Source of the DNA: JAUWQU01 sp964605095
GTDB lineage: Bacteria > Planctomycetota > Phycisphaerae > SM23-33
NCBI GenBank assembly: GCA_964605095.1
Contig: CAZSBS010000072.1
Span: 1 to 18,308, forward strand
Direction of reading: 5' to 3'
Length of the DNA stretch: 18,308 nt
The notes beneath the pieces are model-generated. The model was not told the DNA's origin and ran no database searches. It saw only the letters and a program-made list of their open reading frames with translations. The stretch's first letter is position 1. Every line of letters begins with the position of its first letter. Position numbers and translations under genes: made by a program. Of the stretch, positions 5,946-13,849 are shown piece by piece.

Positions 5946-7348
5946 ACCCCGTTCCCCTCAAATGGCGGATCAGCCTGCTGGTGGCGCTGGTGCTGGTGGT
6001 GGCTACGTCGGTGGTTTGCGGAGTGGCGTACTACGAGCTGGCTGAGTCGTTGCGCGGGAACATCGACAACACGCTGAGGGCGATGGTCGGCGGCGTGCTG
6101 GCGGCGATGGACGAGCCCGCGGACTTGGCGGAGAACGAGCAGGCGATCCGCGACATAACCGGCAGCGTCACGCTCAAACGAGCAGGCCGATATCGCGTGT
6201 GGATGGATGGATCGGACAAGGACATCTTCGCATCCTCGCCGCGCGACGAGCCCGACAGGGCATGGTTGTGGCAACTCGATGGGATCACGCCGCCGGAGCC
6301 GGGGCAGACGGTCTTCTTCGATGCCGGGCGCGATGGCAAGGAGTACCGCGTTGCCTGGTCGCGACAACGCCACGGCGGCGGAATGGTCAACGTGCTGGTG
6401 GCGCTGTCCAGCGCGCGGGTCCGTCACGAGATGCGTGAGTTTCTCAACGTGCTGCTGATAGTTGCCTCGGCCGTCACTGCCGGGGCGGTGGCGCTGGGCG
6501 TGATGATAGTCCTGTGGTCATTGCGGCCCGTGGCGCGGACGGCCGAGCGACTGCGGACTATCACCTACCACGACCTCGGCCGCGCGCACTTGGAGGACCT
6601 TCGTCCGCCGGCTGAGCTCAGGCCGTTCGTCGACGCGCTGAGCAAGATGCTCGCCAGACTCGACGCGGCGATGCGAAGGCAGACGGAGTTCACCGGCGAC
6701 GCCTCGCACGAGTTGCGGACGCCGCTGGCCTCGGCCAAGAGCACGCTCCAGGCGGCTGTTTCCAGGCCCAGGCAGGCCGAGCAGTACCGCCAGGCCATCG
6801 AGGAGACCCTTGGCGACCTCGACCGGATGGACAAGTTGATCCGGCAATTGCTGGCCCTGGCCCGGATGGATGTATCCGACTCGCCCGGGCAGCGCCAGCA
6901 GGTCCGGCTTGACGAGCTGCTTGCAGACCTCGCCGCCGCTGCCAACGCCTCTCCGCCGGCCGGCCTGGCTCGCGTCGTCTGCCGGGACATGCCGGCAACG
7001 ACGATTCGCGGCGACGCCGACGAGCTTGCCCAGTTGTTCCGCAACCTGATCGACAACGCCCTTTGCCACGGCCCGCGCGGCCGGACGGTCACGATCTCGA
7101 TTTCGGCCGAGGGCGATTCGAGCGTGGCGGCGGCGGTCCACGACGAAGGCGGGCGGATTCCGCCCGAGGCCCTTGGCAGGCTGTTCGACCGCTTCTACCG
7201 CGCCGACCCTTCCCGCGCCAGCGCAACCGGCGGCACGGGCCTTGGCCTGGCGATCGTCCGCGAAATAGTCCGCCGCCACGACGGCCGGGTCGAAATAACC
7301 TCCGCCCCACAGACGGGCACGACCGTGACGGTGCATCTGCCGGTATGA
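5942..7348 (+). CDS. Sensor histidine kinase (HAMP-HisKA-HATPase)
   Basis: The 468-residue membrane kinase is the presumed partner of the OmpR-type regulator just upstream. Helix 1 (about 9-31) and helix 2 (about 166-192) bracket a periplasmic sensor region of roughly 130 residues without a recognised fold. A HAMP linker follows, then the H-box FTGDASHELRTPLA with phospho-acceptor His256, the N-box FRNLIDNALCHG, the D-box HDEGGRIPPE, an F-box-like LFDRFYRAD and GGTGLGLAIVREIV. TTG 5942 is the best start: the next in-frame ATG lies inside the sensor region and GGAGGA (5927-5932) is at proper distance. One oddity is that the usual DxGxG is D401-E-G-G-R405, so the second glycine is replaced by Arg. 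The rest of the ATP site looks intact. Confidence 0.92.
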   Translation: MNPVPLKWRISLLVALVLVVATSVVCGVAYYELAESLRGNIDNTLRAMVGGVLAAMDEPADLAENEQAIRDITGSVTLKRAGRYRVWMDGSDKDIFASSPRDEPDRAWLWQLDGITPPEPGQTVFFDAGRDGKEYRVAWSRQRHGGGMVNVLVALSSARVRHEMREFLNVLLIVASAVTAGAVALGVMIVLWSLRPVARTAERLRTITYHDLGRAHLEDLRPPAELRPFVDALSKMLARLDAAMRRQTEFTGDASHELRTPLASAKSTLQAAVSRPRQAEQYRQAIEETLGDLDRMDKLIRQLLALARMDVSDSPGQRQQVRLDELLADLAAAANASPPAGLARVVCRDMPATTIRGDADELAQLFRNLIDNALCHGPRGRTVTISISAEGDSSVAAAVHDEGGRIPPEALGRLFDRFYRADPSRASATGGTGLGLAIVREIVRRHDGRVEITSAPQTGTTVTVHLPV

Positions 7349-7352
7349 GGAA

Positions 7353-7376
7353 GAAGGTAGTAGTGGTAATACCTTC
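7353..7376. repeat. Short inverted repeat after the kinase gene
   Basis: GAAGGTA (7353-7359) and TACCTTC (7370-7376) form a perfect 7-bp stem with a 10-base loop, starting 5 bp after the kinase stop. There is no T-tract. It may be a transcript end structure or an old transposon border. Confidence 0.4.
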
Positions 7377-7437
7377 ATGCACCCCCGAAAGACCCAAGGT
7401 CCGTGCGACTGTGTAATGAAGTCGGTTCTTCTCCCGA

Positions 7438-7584
7438 TCAGTTGCCACGGTTCGGGTCAGATGCCTGCTTGACCTTCAGGGCGAAGTAGCGTTCATCGTG
7501 GTAGCCATACGCGTTTCGCTTGATAAGCTTTATCTTGTTGTTAATCCTGGCCACCAAGCTCTTTGGCCGGTCACTCAAGTTGAG
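7438..7584 (-). pseudogene. C-terminal fragment of an ISL3-like transposase
   Basis: The minus frame ending at TGA 7438-7440 encodes about 48 residues that contain VARINNKIKLIKRNAYGYHD and then ERYFALKVKQASD. This matches the C-terminal helix of ISL3-family (IS204/IS1001/IS1096/IS1165) DDE transposases, whose usual form is EGINNKIKxxKRxAYGYRDxxYFxLK. The catalytic acidic residues further upstream are absent: the similarity ends at about 7584, where an unrelated fragment on the other strand begins. The family is recalled, not searched. It is clearly a dead remnant. Confidence 0.65.
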
Positions 7585-7589
7585 GCAGG

Positions 7590-7739
7590 TCTCCGCCGGC
7601 GGGCTGCAATGCATGCGAGGCCGACACCAACGTGCTGAACACGATCGCCTGGGACCTTGGGCGATTCGGAATCCAGTTCGCCGCCTCGCCTCGCCACGCC
7701 GACGGCCTGTTGCGATTCCTGGGGAAGGTGGGAGAGTAA
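7590..7739 (+). pseudogene. Fragment of a NuoB / [NiFe]-hydrogenase small-subunit-like gene
   Basis: A 49-codon frame closed by a TGA upstream (7581-7583) and TAA (7737-7739) reads AGCNACEADTNVLN and then WDLGRFGIQFAASPRHADGL. The CNxCE cysteine pair and the RFGI-SPRHADxLL segment are the iron-sulphur-ligand and following regions of the NADH:quinone oxidoreductase 20-kDa subunit (NuoB) and group-4 hydrogenase small subunits. After ADGLL the family continues with VTGPV, but here it diverges to RFLGKVGE and stops. No in-frame ATG or GTG start is present. It is therefore an internal piece of a gene, cut at both ends, abutting the transposase fragment. Confidence 0.6.
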
Positions 7740-7751
7740 GCCTGAAGCCTG

Positions 7752-7779
7752 TTTCCTTCACCCATCCGATATGTAGAAT
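7752..7779 (+). promoter_or_regulatory. Putative promoter of the decarboxylase gene
   Basis: A TAGAAT -10 box at 7774-7779 lies 68 bp before the gene start. The -35 candidate TTTCCT (7752-7757, 16-bp spacer) is weak. The call rests mainly on the same -10 sequence recurring before ispD and before the right-end secreted protein. Confidence 0.35.
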
Positions 7780-7847
7780 GATGCGGCCCCGGGGCGGCCG
7801 GTCTCGTGACTGCCGCCGCGCATCGGGCCAGGAAAGGACGGCTGCGG

Positions 7848-9500
7848 ATGGCACAGGCGATGACGGTGGGGCGGTACTTGCTCGAGCGGCTCCGGCAGCG
7901 GGGCGTGCGGCACATATTCGGCGTGCCGGGCGATTACGTGCTGGGTTTCTACGACCTGATGGAGGCAAGCCCCATCGAGTTTGTCGGCACGAGCAGCGAG
8001 GCCGGGGCGGGCTTCGCCGCCGACGCATACGCCCGCGTCAACGGGCTTGGCGCCCTGTGCGTGACGTACTGTGTCGGCGGGCTCAACACCGTCAACGCGG
8101 TGGCTGGGGCGTACGCGGAGAAGTCGCCGCTGGTCGTCATCAGCGGCTCGCCGGGCATGGACGAGCGGGTGCGGTCGAGCCTGCTGCACCACCGCGTTCG
8201 CGACTTCGGCACCCAGCGGCGGATATTCGACGAGGTCACCGTCGCCTCGGCCGCCCTGGAAGACCCCGCCCGCGCGCCGGAGCAGATCGACTCCGTCCTG
8301 GCCGCGTGCGCGCGGTACAAGAGGCCGGTGTACATCGAACTGCCCCGCGACATGTGCAACAGGCCCTGCGCCCGTCCGCGAGCACTTGCTCGCGAGTTGT
8401 ACCAGCGCGACGCCCGAGCGCTTGGCGAGGCCGTCGCGGAAGCCTCCGCCATGCTCCGCGCCGCGCGCCGGCCGGTCATCCTCGCCGGCGTCGAGATTCA
8501 CCGTTTCGGCTTGCAGGACGCGCTGCTCAAGCTCGTCGAGCGAACGGGCTTCCCCGTGGCCGCGACGCTGCTGGGCAAGAGCGTGATCTCCGAACGCCAC
8601 CCGAGGTACCTGGGCGTCTACGAGGGGGCGATGGGCCGCGAAGAGGTCCGCCGAGCCGTCGAGGGCGCCGACTGCGTGCTCATACTCGGGGCGTTCATGA
8701 CGGACATCAACCTGGGCATCTACACCGCCAGCCTCGACGTGGCCCGCACCATCAACGCCACCAGCGAGCGACTGGCCATCAAACGCCACCAGTTCGAACA
8801 TGTGCCGCTGGGCGAGTTCATCCTCGCCTTGTCCAAGACGCAACTGGGCGGGAAGAAGGCCCATGCGGCACCGGCAAAGGCCGTCGCCGAGCGCAAGCAG
8901 TTCCGCCCGCGCCCCGGCTGGGCCGTGACGATCAGGCGGTTCTTCCAGCGGATGAACGACTTTCTGGCCGACGACGACGTGGTGATCTGCGACATCGGCG
9001 ACAGCCTGTTCGGCGCGGCCGACCTTACAATCCACCGGCGAACGGAGTTCCTCAGCCCGGCTTACTACACGTCGATGGGCTTCGCGATTCCCGCATCGGT
9101 GGGCGCCCAGGTGGGTCGCAAGCGGACCCGCGGCGTGGTTTTTGTCGGTGACGGGGCGTTTCAGATGACCGGCATGGAACTGTCCACGGTGGTCCGCCAG
9201 CATCTCAACCCGATCGTTTTCGTCCTGAACAACAAGGGCTACACGACCGAGCGGATGATAAACGAAGGGGCGTACAACGACATCCTGAATTGGTCCTACC
9301 ACCGCATGCCGGAACTGCTGGGCTCGGGCTGGGGCTGTGAGGTCCGCACCGAGGGCGAGTTGGAGTGCGCCCTTCAAGCCGCCCGCGCCAACACTGGGAG
9401 CTTCTCGATCATAAACCTCCACTTGGACAAGCTCGACTGCTCCGACGCCCTTGCCCGCCTGGGCAAACGCCTTGGCAAACGGCTGGGCGGCAACAGGTAG
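7848..9500 (+). CDS. ThDP-dependent 2-oxo acid decarboxylase (pyruvate/indolepyruvate decarboxylase family)
   Basis: The 550-residue enzyme has the three-domain layout of pyruvate, indolepyruvate and branched-chain 2-oxo acid decarboxylases, which release CO2 from a 2-oxo acid to give an aldehyde. N-terminal pyrimidine-binding domain: FGVPGDY with Asp29, catalytic Glu51 (SSEAGAGFAADAYAR), and the adjacent His114-His115 pair, at the same numbers as in classical pyruvate decarboxylases. C-terminal domain: the ThDP/Mg motif GDGAFQ...NN (about 430-460) followed by NNKGYTTERMI with the conserved Glu. The HH pair and GYTxE argue for decarboxylase rather than acetolactate synthase. AGGAAAGGA (7830-7838) supports ATG 7848; ATG 7860 is an alternative. 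Substrate is not predictable; pyruvate, indolepyruvate or a branched 2-oxo acid are all possible. No alcohol or aldehyde dehydrogenase lies next to it. Confidence 0.88.
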   Translation: MAQAMTVGRYLLERLRQRGVRHIFGVPGDYVLGFYDLMEASPIEFVGTSSEAGAGFAADAYARVNGLGALCVTYCVGGLNTVNAVAGAYAEKSPLVVISGSPGMDERVRSSLLHHRVRDFGTQRRIFDEVTVASAALEDPARAPEQIDSVLAACARYKRPVYIELPRDMCNRPCARPRALARELYQRDARALGEAVAEASAMLRAARRPVILAGVEIHRFGLQDALLKLVERTGFPVAATLLGKSVISERHPRYLGVYEGAMGREEVRRAVEGADCVLILGAFMTDINLGIYTASLDVARTINATSERLAIKRHQFEHVPLGEFILALSKTQLGGKKAHAAPAKAVAERKQFRPRPGWAVTIRRFFQRMNDFLADDDVVICDIGDSLFGAADLTIHRRTEFLSPAYYTSMGFAIPASVGAQVGRKRTRGVVFVGDGAFQMTGMELSTVVRQHLNPIVFVLNNKGYTTERMINEGAYNDILNWSYHRMPELLGSGWGCEVRTEGELECALQAARANTGSFSIINLHLDKLDCSDALARLGKRLGKRLGGNR

Positions 9501-9665
9501 CCTGGAAGAAGAATCGCGGAACCTTGAACAGGGAATCCGGGAAGGAAAAGGCTGCCCGCGCCCCTACATAAAGGATACACTGGGTACGTGCAGGCTGTTG
9601 TGGGCTGCGCCCGTTGGGGGGCATGTGGCGGCGGCAGGTGGGCCAGGAGGCTCTTGGGTCGGCAT

Positions 9666-12600
9666 ATGGGTTTGGACGACGACATTACAATCCAGCCGGC
9701 GGCGGGCCGGACCGAGACGGCCCAGAAGGCGCTGTCCCTGGCGGTGCTCACCGCGCTGCTGGGGGCGCTTTTCTGGATCGGCTGGGAGGAAGACAGATAC
9801 CTTCTTTTCCATGTCCTGGCCGAGATGTTCCGCATCACGGTGGCGGTGGCGATATTCCTGATCGCATGGAACACGCGCCATTACTGCCAGGCGGGGTTCG
9901 TGCTGACGCTGGGCGTGGGGCTGTTGTTCGTCGGTAGCGTGGACCTGGTGCATACGCTGGCCTACAAGGGCATGGGCATCTTCGAGGCCTCGAAGGGGTC
10001 GAACCTGGCCACGCAGTTGTGGATGGCCGGGCGGTTCCTGGGGGCCGGAACGATGCTGCTGGCGATGCTGATTCCCCGGCGCCGGCTTAACCCGACGGCC
10101 CTTCTGGGCGGCTACGCCGCGGTCACGGCCCTGCTGCTGCTGTCGATCTTCCAATGGCGCATCTTCCCGACGTGCTTTGTCGATGCTGCGGGCGCCGGGA
10201 CGGGCATCACGCTTTTCAAGCGGGCCGGCGAGTGGTCGGTCGAGGCCGTAATGGCAGTGGCGCTGGTGCTGCTGGCATGGCATCGCAAGCAGTTCGGCAG
10301 GCCGGTGTTTCTCTGGCTGGCTGGCTCGATTGTCGGGGCGATGGCGGCGGAAGAGGCCTTTGCGCTCTACAAGTTCGATGTTTACGGACATATCAACCAA
10401 TTGGGGCACATCCTCAAGCTTATTGCCTTCTACTGCATCTACAAGGCCCTGGTCGAGACCGGTCTGCGCCATCCCTACGACCTGCTCTTCCGCGACCTGC
10501 GTGCCAGCCGGGAAAGGCTGGCCAGGTCTCGTGACGACCTGGAGCTTCGCGTCAAGGAGCGTACGGCTGATCTTCGCGGGGCCGTCGACAACCTCATGGC
10601 CGAGGTCCGGGACCGCCTGGCCGCGGAGCAAATGCTTAAGATAAGCGAAGAGCGTCTCCGCCTGATCGCCGAGACGATCCATGACTTCGTCTGGATAAGC
10701 ACTCCGGGCATGACGAAGATGCTGTACGTCAGCCCGGCTTACGAGAAGCTCTGGGGCCGAAGCTGCCAGAGCCTCTACGAGCACCCGGAGTCGTTCATGG
10801 AGGCCATCCACCCCGACGACCGCGGTCGGATGATCACCGGCCTGCACCATCCTTCCGACGGCCTGTGGGATTTCGAGTACCGAATCGTCCGCCCGGATGC
10901 AACGGTCCTGTGGGTGCGGGACCGCGGCTATCCGATTCGCGACGAGCAGGGCAACCTGACGGGCATGGCCGGCACGGTCACGGATATCACCGCGAGGAAG
11001 CTGCGTGATGCAAACCTGGCCGAAAGCGAGGCCCGCCTTGCAAAGGCCCAGGAAATCGCCCGCCTGGGCAACTGGGAGTGGGACATCCTCTCGAACGAGT
11101 TGTGGTGGTCAGACCAGATATACCGCACCTTCGGCACCACGCAGGATGAATTCGAGGCCACGTACGACGCGTTCCTGTCTTTTATCCACACAGAGGACCG
11201 CGTGGCGGTCGAGTTGGCCATCAAGGAAGCGCTGGCTGGGACGGCCGGCTACAGGATCGACTATCGCATCCTGCTGCGCAACGGTGAGCAGCGGGTGGTC
11301 CACGAGTCCGGCGAAGTGATCCGCGACGCCAAAGGCAAGCCCATACGCATGTCCGGTACCGTGCAGGACATAACGCGGCGAAAGCGGGTCGAGACCGAAC
11401 TCCAGGAAAGCGAGCAGCGCTACCGCGAACTGGTCGAGCTCTCGCCAATCGGGATCATCGTCTCGGTGGCCGGCGAGATCGTTTTCGTAAACCCGGCGGC
11501 CGCGTCCATCCTCGGGGCAAACCGGCCGGCAGAACTGGTCGGCAGGAAAGTCGACGACCTGATCCACGCCGATTACGCCCTGATGTTCCGCGACCGTCTG
11601 AGGCGGGCCAAGGAGGTGCGGGTGGAACTGCCGCTGGCGGAAATGCAGATGTCAAAGGCGGACGGCACGCTGGTCATGGTGGAATCCGCCTCGGCATTCG
11701 TGATGTACAAGCGGAAGCCGGCGGTCCAGACCGTCTTCCGCGACGTGACCGAACGCCATCGCCAGGCGTCGATGATCGAACGGGAACGGCAGCGGCTTTT
11801 CTCGGTGCTGAACATGCTGCCGGGTTACGTCAGCATCGTGGGGCCTGACTATTCCGTGCGGTTTGCCAATCACCGCTACCTGGAGGCCTTTGGTGAACCT
11901 GGCGGCCGGCAGTGCCATCTCATTCAGTGCGGCCGGAAAGGGCCATGCGAGGATTGCCCGCTTCCGCGCGTCTTCAGCGAGAACCGCTCGCAGGAATACG
12001 AGTGGTCCACACCACAAGGGCGCACCTACCGTGTGTGGGCGTACCCGTTCGCGGACATGGACGGCTCTTCGGCGGCCCTGACGATCGGCCTGGACGTTAC
12101 GGAGCGAAAGGCGCTGGAAAAGCAGGTCATCGACGCCAGCGAAATCGAGCGCCGCAACATAGGCCGGGATCTGCATGACTCGCTGGGCCAGGAGCTTACC
12201 GGGCTGAGCCTGCTGATGGAGTCGCTGATCAAGGACCTGGCCGAGCAGGCGCCCCAGCAGGCAGCCCTGGGCCGGCAGATACTCAAGCTGGTCCGCCAGT
12301 CGGTTTCGCAGGTCCGTGCCATGTCCAAGGGCCTGGACCCGGTAAGCCTTCGGGGCGGCGGCCTGGCCAGCGGCCTGCGGGATTTGGCTGAGGACATCCA
12401 CAAGCAGAGCGGCATCGAGTGCATGCTGCGCTGCGACGACGGCGTGAACGTCCAGGACGAGGCTGTGGCCACGCACCTTTACCGGATCGCCCAGGAGGCG
12501 GTCAATAACGCCGTCAAGCACGCCGAGGCCGATCACATCGAGATCGGCCTGGCCCAGGACGATGCTGGCATCCGCCTGACTATCTCCGACGACGGCAAGG

Positions 12601-12803
12601 GCTTGCCTGGCAACCCGGATGAAGCCCACAATGGAATGGGAATGCGAACAATGCGATACCGTGCCAGCATATCAGGCGGTATGCTGAACATAGCCGCCAG
12701 CGAAAATGGCAAAAACGGCGGAATGAAGGTCACGTGCTTCATACCCGCGGCGCTGGATTCCAGCCGGGGAGGCAGGAACACATGGGCCCCAAGGCGAATG
12801 TGA
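9666..12803 (+). CDS. MASE3 - four PAS - NarL-type sensor histidine kinase
   Basis: The 1045-residue protein starts with a multi-helix MASE3 membrane sensor domain (about 15-270), recognised by LVHTLAYKGMGIF and SNLATQLWMAGRFLGA. A charged coiled coil (about 275-330) leads to four PAS domains (about 330-440, 455-568, 581-695 and 709-810), each closed by a DIT/DVT-type motif. A HisKA_3 dimerisation domain follows with His837 (RDLHDSLGQELTGL), then HATPase with AQEAVNNAVKHAEAD and SDDGKGLPG and a GMGMRTM segment. PAS 4 carries a Cys cluster at 750, 755, 761 and 764. The start is uncertain: ATG 9666 fits the domain boundary, but AGGAGG (9645-9650) is 15 bp away; TTG 9654 is in frame but only 3 bp from it. 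The 3' end overlaps the downstream NarL-type regulator by 22 bp, so the two form a cognate pair. Confidence 0.92.
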   Translation: MGLDDDITIQPAAGRTETAQKALSLAVLTALLGALFWIGWEEDRYLLFHVLAEMFRITVAVAIFLIAWNTRHYCQAGFVLTLGVGLLFVGSVDLVHTLAYKGMGIFEASKGSNLATQLWMAGRFLGAGTMLLAMLIPRRRLNPTALLGGYAAVTALLLLSIFQWRIFPTCFVDAAGAGTGITLFKRAGEWSVEAVMAVALVLLAWHRKQFGRPVFLWLAGSIVGAMAAEEAFALYKFDVYGHINQLGHILKLIAFYCIYKALVETGLRHPYDLLFRDLRASRERLARSRDDLELRVKERTADLRGAVDNLMAEVRDRLAAEQMLKISEERLRLIAETIHDFVWISTPGMTKMLYVSPAYEKLWGRSCQSLYEHPESFMEAIHPDDRGRMITGLHHPSDGLWDFEYRIVRPDATVLWVRDRGYPIRDEQGNLTGMAGTVTDITARKLRDANLAESEARLAKAQEIARLGNWEWDILSNELWWSDQIYRTFGTTQDEFEATYDAFLSFIHTEDRVAVELAIKEALAGTAGYRIDYRILLRNGEQRVVHESGEVIRDAKGKPIRMSGTVQDITRRKRVETELQESEQRYRELVELSPIGIIVSVAGEIVFVNPAAASILGANRPAELVGRKVDDLIHADYALMFRDRLRRAKEVRVELPLAEMQMSKADGTLVMVESASAFVMYKRKPAVQTVFRDVTERHRQASMIERERQRLFSVLNMLPGYVSIVGPDYSVRFANHRYLEAFGEPGGRQCHLIQCGRKGPCEDCPLPRVFSENRSQEYEWSTPQGRTYRVWAYPFADMDGSSAALTIGLDVTERKALEKQVIDASEIERRNIGRDLHDSLGQELTGLSLLMESLIKDLAEQAPQQAALGRQILKLVRQSVSQVRAMSKGLDPVSLRGGGLASGLRDLAEDIHKQSGIECMLRCDDGVNVQDEAVATHLYRIAQEAVNNAVKHAEADHIEIGLAQDDAGIRLTISDDGKGLPGNPDEAHNGMGMRTMRYRASISGGMLNIAASENGKNGGMKVTCFIPAALDSSRGGRNTWAPRRM

Positions 12804-13468
12804 ACAAGGCCGAAAAGGCCATCCGGGTTTTGCTTGTCGACGATCATCCGATAGTGCGCCAGGGCATCAGCTTGCTTGTTGCCCAGGAGCCGGACATGGT
12901 CGTCTGCGGCGAGGCGGAGACTGTTTCCGAGGCCCTGGCAGCCATCGCCCGACACAAGCCTGATGTGGCCGTGGTCGACCTGACCCTGCGCGAGGGCCTT
13001 GGCCTGGAGCTTATCAAAGACATGCGCGTGCGGTATCCCAAGGTGCTGGCGATGGTCTACTCGATGCGGGATGAGTCGTTCTACGCCGAGCGGGTCCTCC
13101 GCGCCGGCGCCCGCGGGTACGTCACCAAGGAAGAAGGCGGCGGGACCGTCATCGAGGGCATCCGCAAGGTGCTTGCCGGGCAGATATTCCTCAGCGAGAA
13201 GATGGCGTCGAAGTTGATCGGCCAGTTCGTCGGGGGAAAAGTTCAGTCGCCCGTGGACTCCATCCACAATCTCACCGACCGCGAACTGGAGGTCTTCGAG
13301 CTTATCGGCCTGGGCCTGCCGACCCGCGAGATAGCCGAGCGGTTGCACCTGAGCCCCAAGACCGTGGACTCCCACCGAGAGCACATCAAAGAGAAACTCA
13401 AGATCGACAACGCCACCGATCTGCTCAAGCACGCCATAGAATGGGCGAGTTTCCGCAAGGACGAGTAG
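12782..13468 (+). CDS. NarL/FixJ-family response regulator
   Basis: The 228-residue protein is the partner of the overlapping kinase. The receiver domain has D20-D21 in VLLVDDHP, phospho-acceptor Asp66 (VAVVDLTL), a Ser instead of Thr at the switch position (VYSMRDE) and the Lys of GYVTKEE. A linker leads to a LuxR-type helix-turn-helix: LTDRELEVFELIGLGLPTRE followed by IAERLHLSPKTVDSHREHIK. ATG 12782 is preceded at 9 bp by GGGGAGG (12766-12772), so the gene starts inside the kinase gene's last 22 bp. Two similar palindromes follow the gene at 13496 and 13669 and are candidate operators. It is likely to control the sigma-factor gene downstream, although direct evidence is lacking. Confidence 0.93.
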   Translation: MGPKANVNKAEKAIRVLLVDDHPIVRQGISLLVAQEPDMVVCGEAETVSEALAAIARHKPDVAVVDLTLREGLGLELIKDMRVRYPKVLAMVYSMRDESFYAERVLRAGARGYVTKEEGGGTVIEGIRKVLAGQIFLSEKMASKLIGQFVGGKVQSPVDSIHNLTDRELEVFELIGLGLPTREIAERLHLSPKTVDSHREHIKEKLKIDNATDLLKHAIEWASFRKDE

Positions 13469-13495
13469 CACGTCCTCTCTTCCTCGAAAAGAAGC

Positions 13496-13513
13496 TATAG
13501 GGAAACCCCCGAT
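13496..13513. promoter_or_regulatory. Palindromic box 1, candidate operator
   Basis: TATAGGGAAACCCCCGAT starts 27 bp after the NarL-type regulator's stop. It matches box 2 (13669-13686) at 14 of 18 positions, with the shared pattern T.TAGGG.AA.CCCC.AT. The dyad symmetry is the kind that dimeric LuxR-type regulators bind. The assignment to the adjacent regulator is inference. Confidence 0.45.
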
Positions 13514-13668
13514 TTTTCACCTCTGCCGGCGGAATTTCTGCCTGTATCAGCAGCCCGCGGACCAGGATGGACCCTGAATGGCCACCGCGCGGGCAGGCCG
13601 GGGGCCAGATCGTAACGCCTGCGGTTACAAGCTATTAAGGTATTCTTCGGACTCGCAGTGTCACTGTT

Positions 13669-13686
13669 TGTAGGGGAATCCCCCAT
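13669..13686. promoter_or_regulatory. Palindromic box 2, candidate operator
   Basis: TGTAGGGGAATCCCCCAT is a near-perfect dyad (GGGGAATCCCC core) located 164 bp before the sigma-factor start. An 8-bp CAGTGTCACTG-containing palindrome lies directly upstream (13656-13666). A half-site with the same TGTAGGGG octamer on the minus strand occurs at 14790-14797, between the sigma-factor and superoxide-reductase genes. Confidence 0.5.
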
Positions 13687-13849
13687 GTCCGCCGGTGTTT
13701 GCCGGACTACTTAAACGGGGCTTGCCTCGATTGTTCAAAGCCGATCAGGGGGCCATACTTCGGACAACGAGGCCAGCCGGTCTAACTGGCTCGCATGTTC
13801 ATTGACACGCAAAGCCGGCAGGTAACGAAAGAAACAGGAGTTTCGAGAC

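Larger units (their letters stand above)
13469..13849. other. 381-bp regulatory spacer upstream of the sigma factor gene
   Basis: No gene is seen here. The spacer holds two similar palindromic boxes (13496-13513 and 13669-13686), a perfect CAGTG-T-CACTG palindrome (13656-13666) immediately before the second box, and TTGACA (13802-13807) 43 bp before the sigma-factor ATG. The best -10 to pair with TTGACA is TAACGA (13823-13828) at a short 15-bp spacing. It is a likely control region. Confidence 0.5.

Noticed and set aside
7758..9422. 554-codon minus-strand frame opposite the decarboxylase gene
   Set aside because: The plus strand encodes all ThDP-enzyme motifs in order, so the minus frame is a shadow caused by high third-position GC.
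9564..10850. 428-codon minus-strand frame opposite the MASE3 kinase
   Set aside because: It is a shadow of a well-supported kinase gene.
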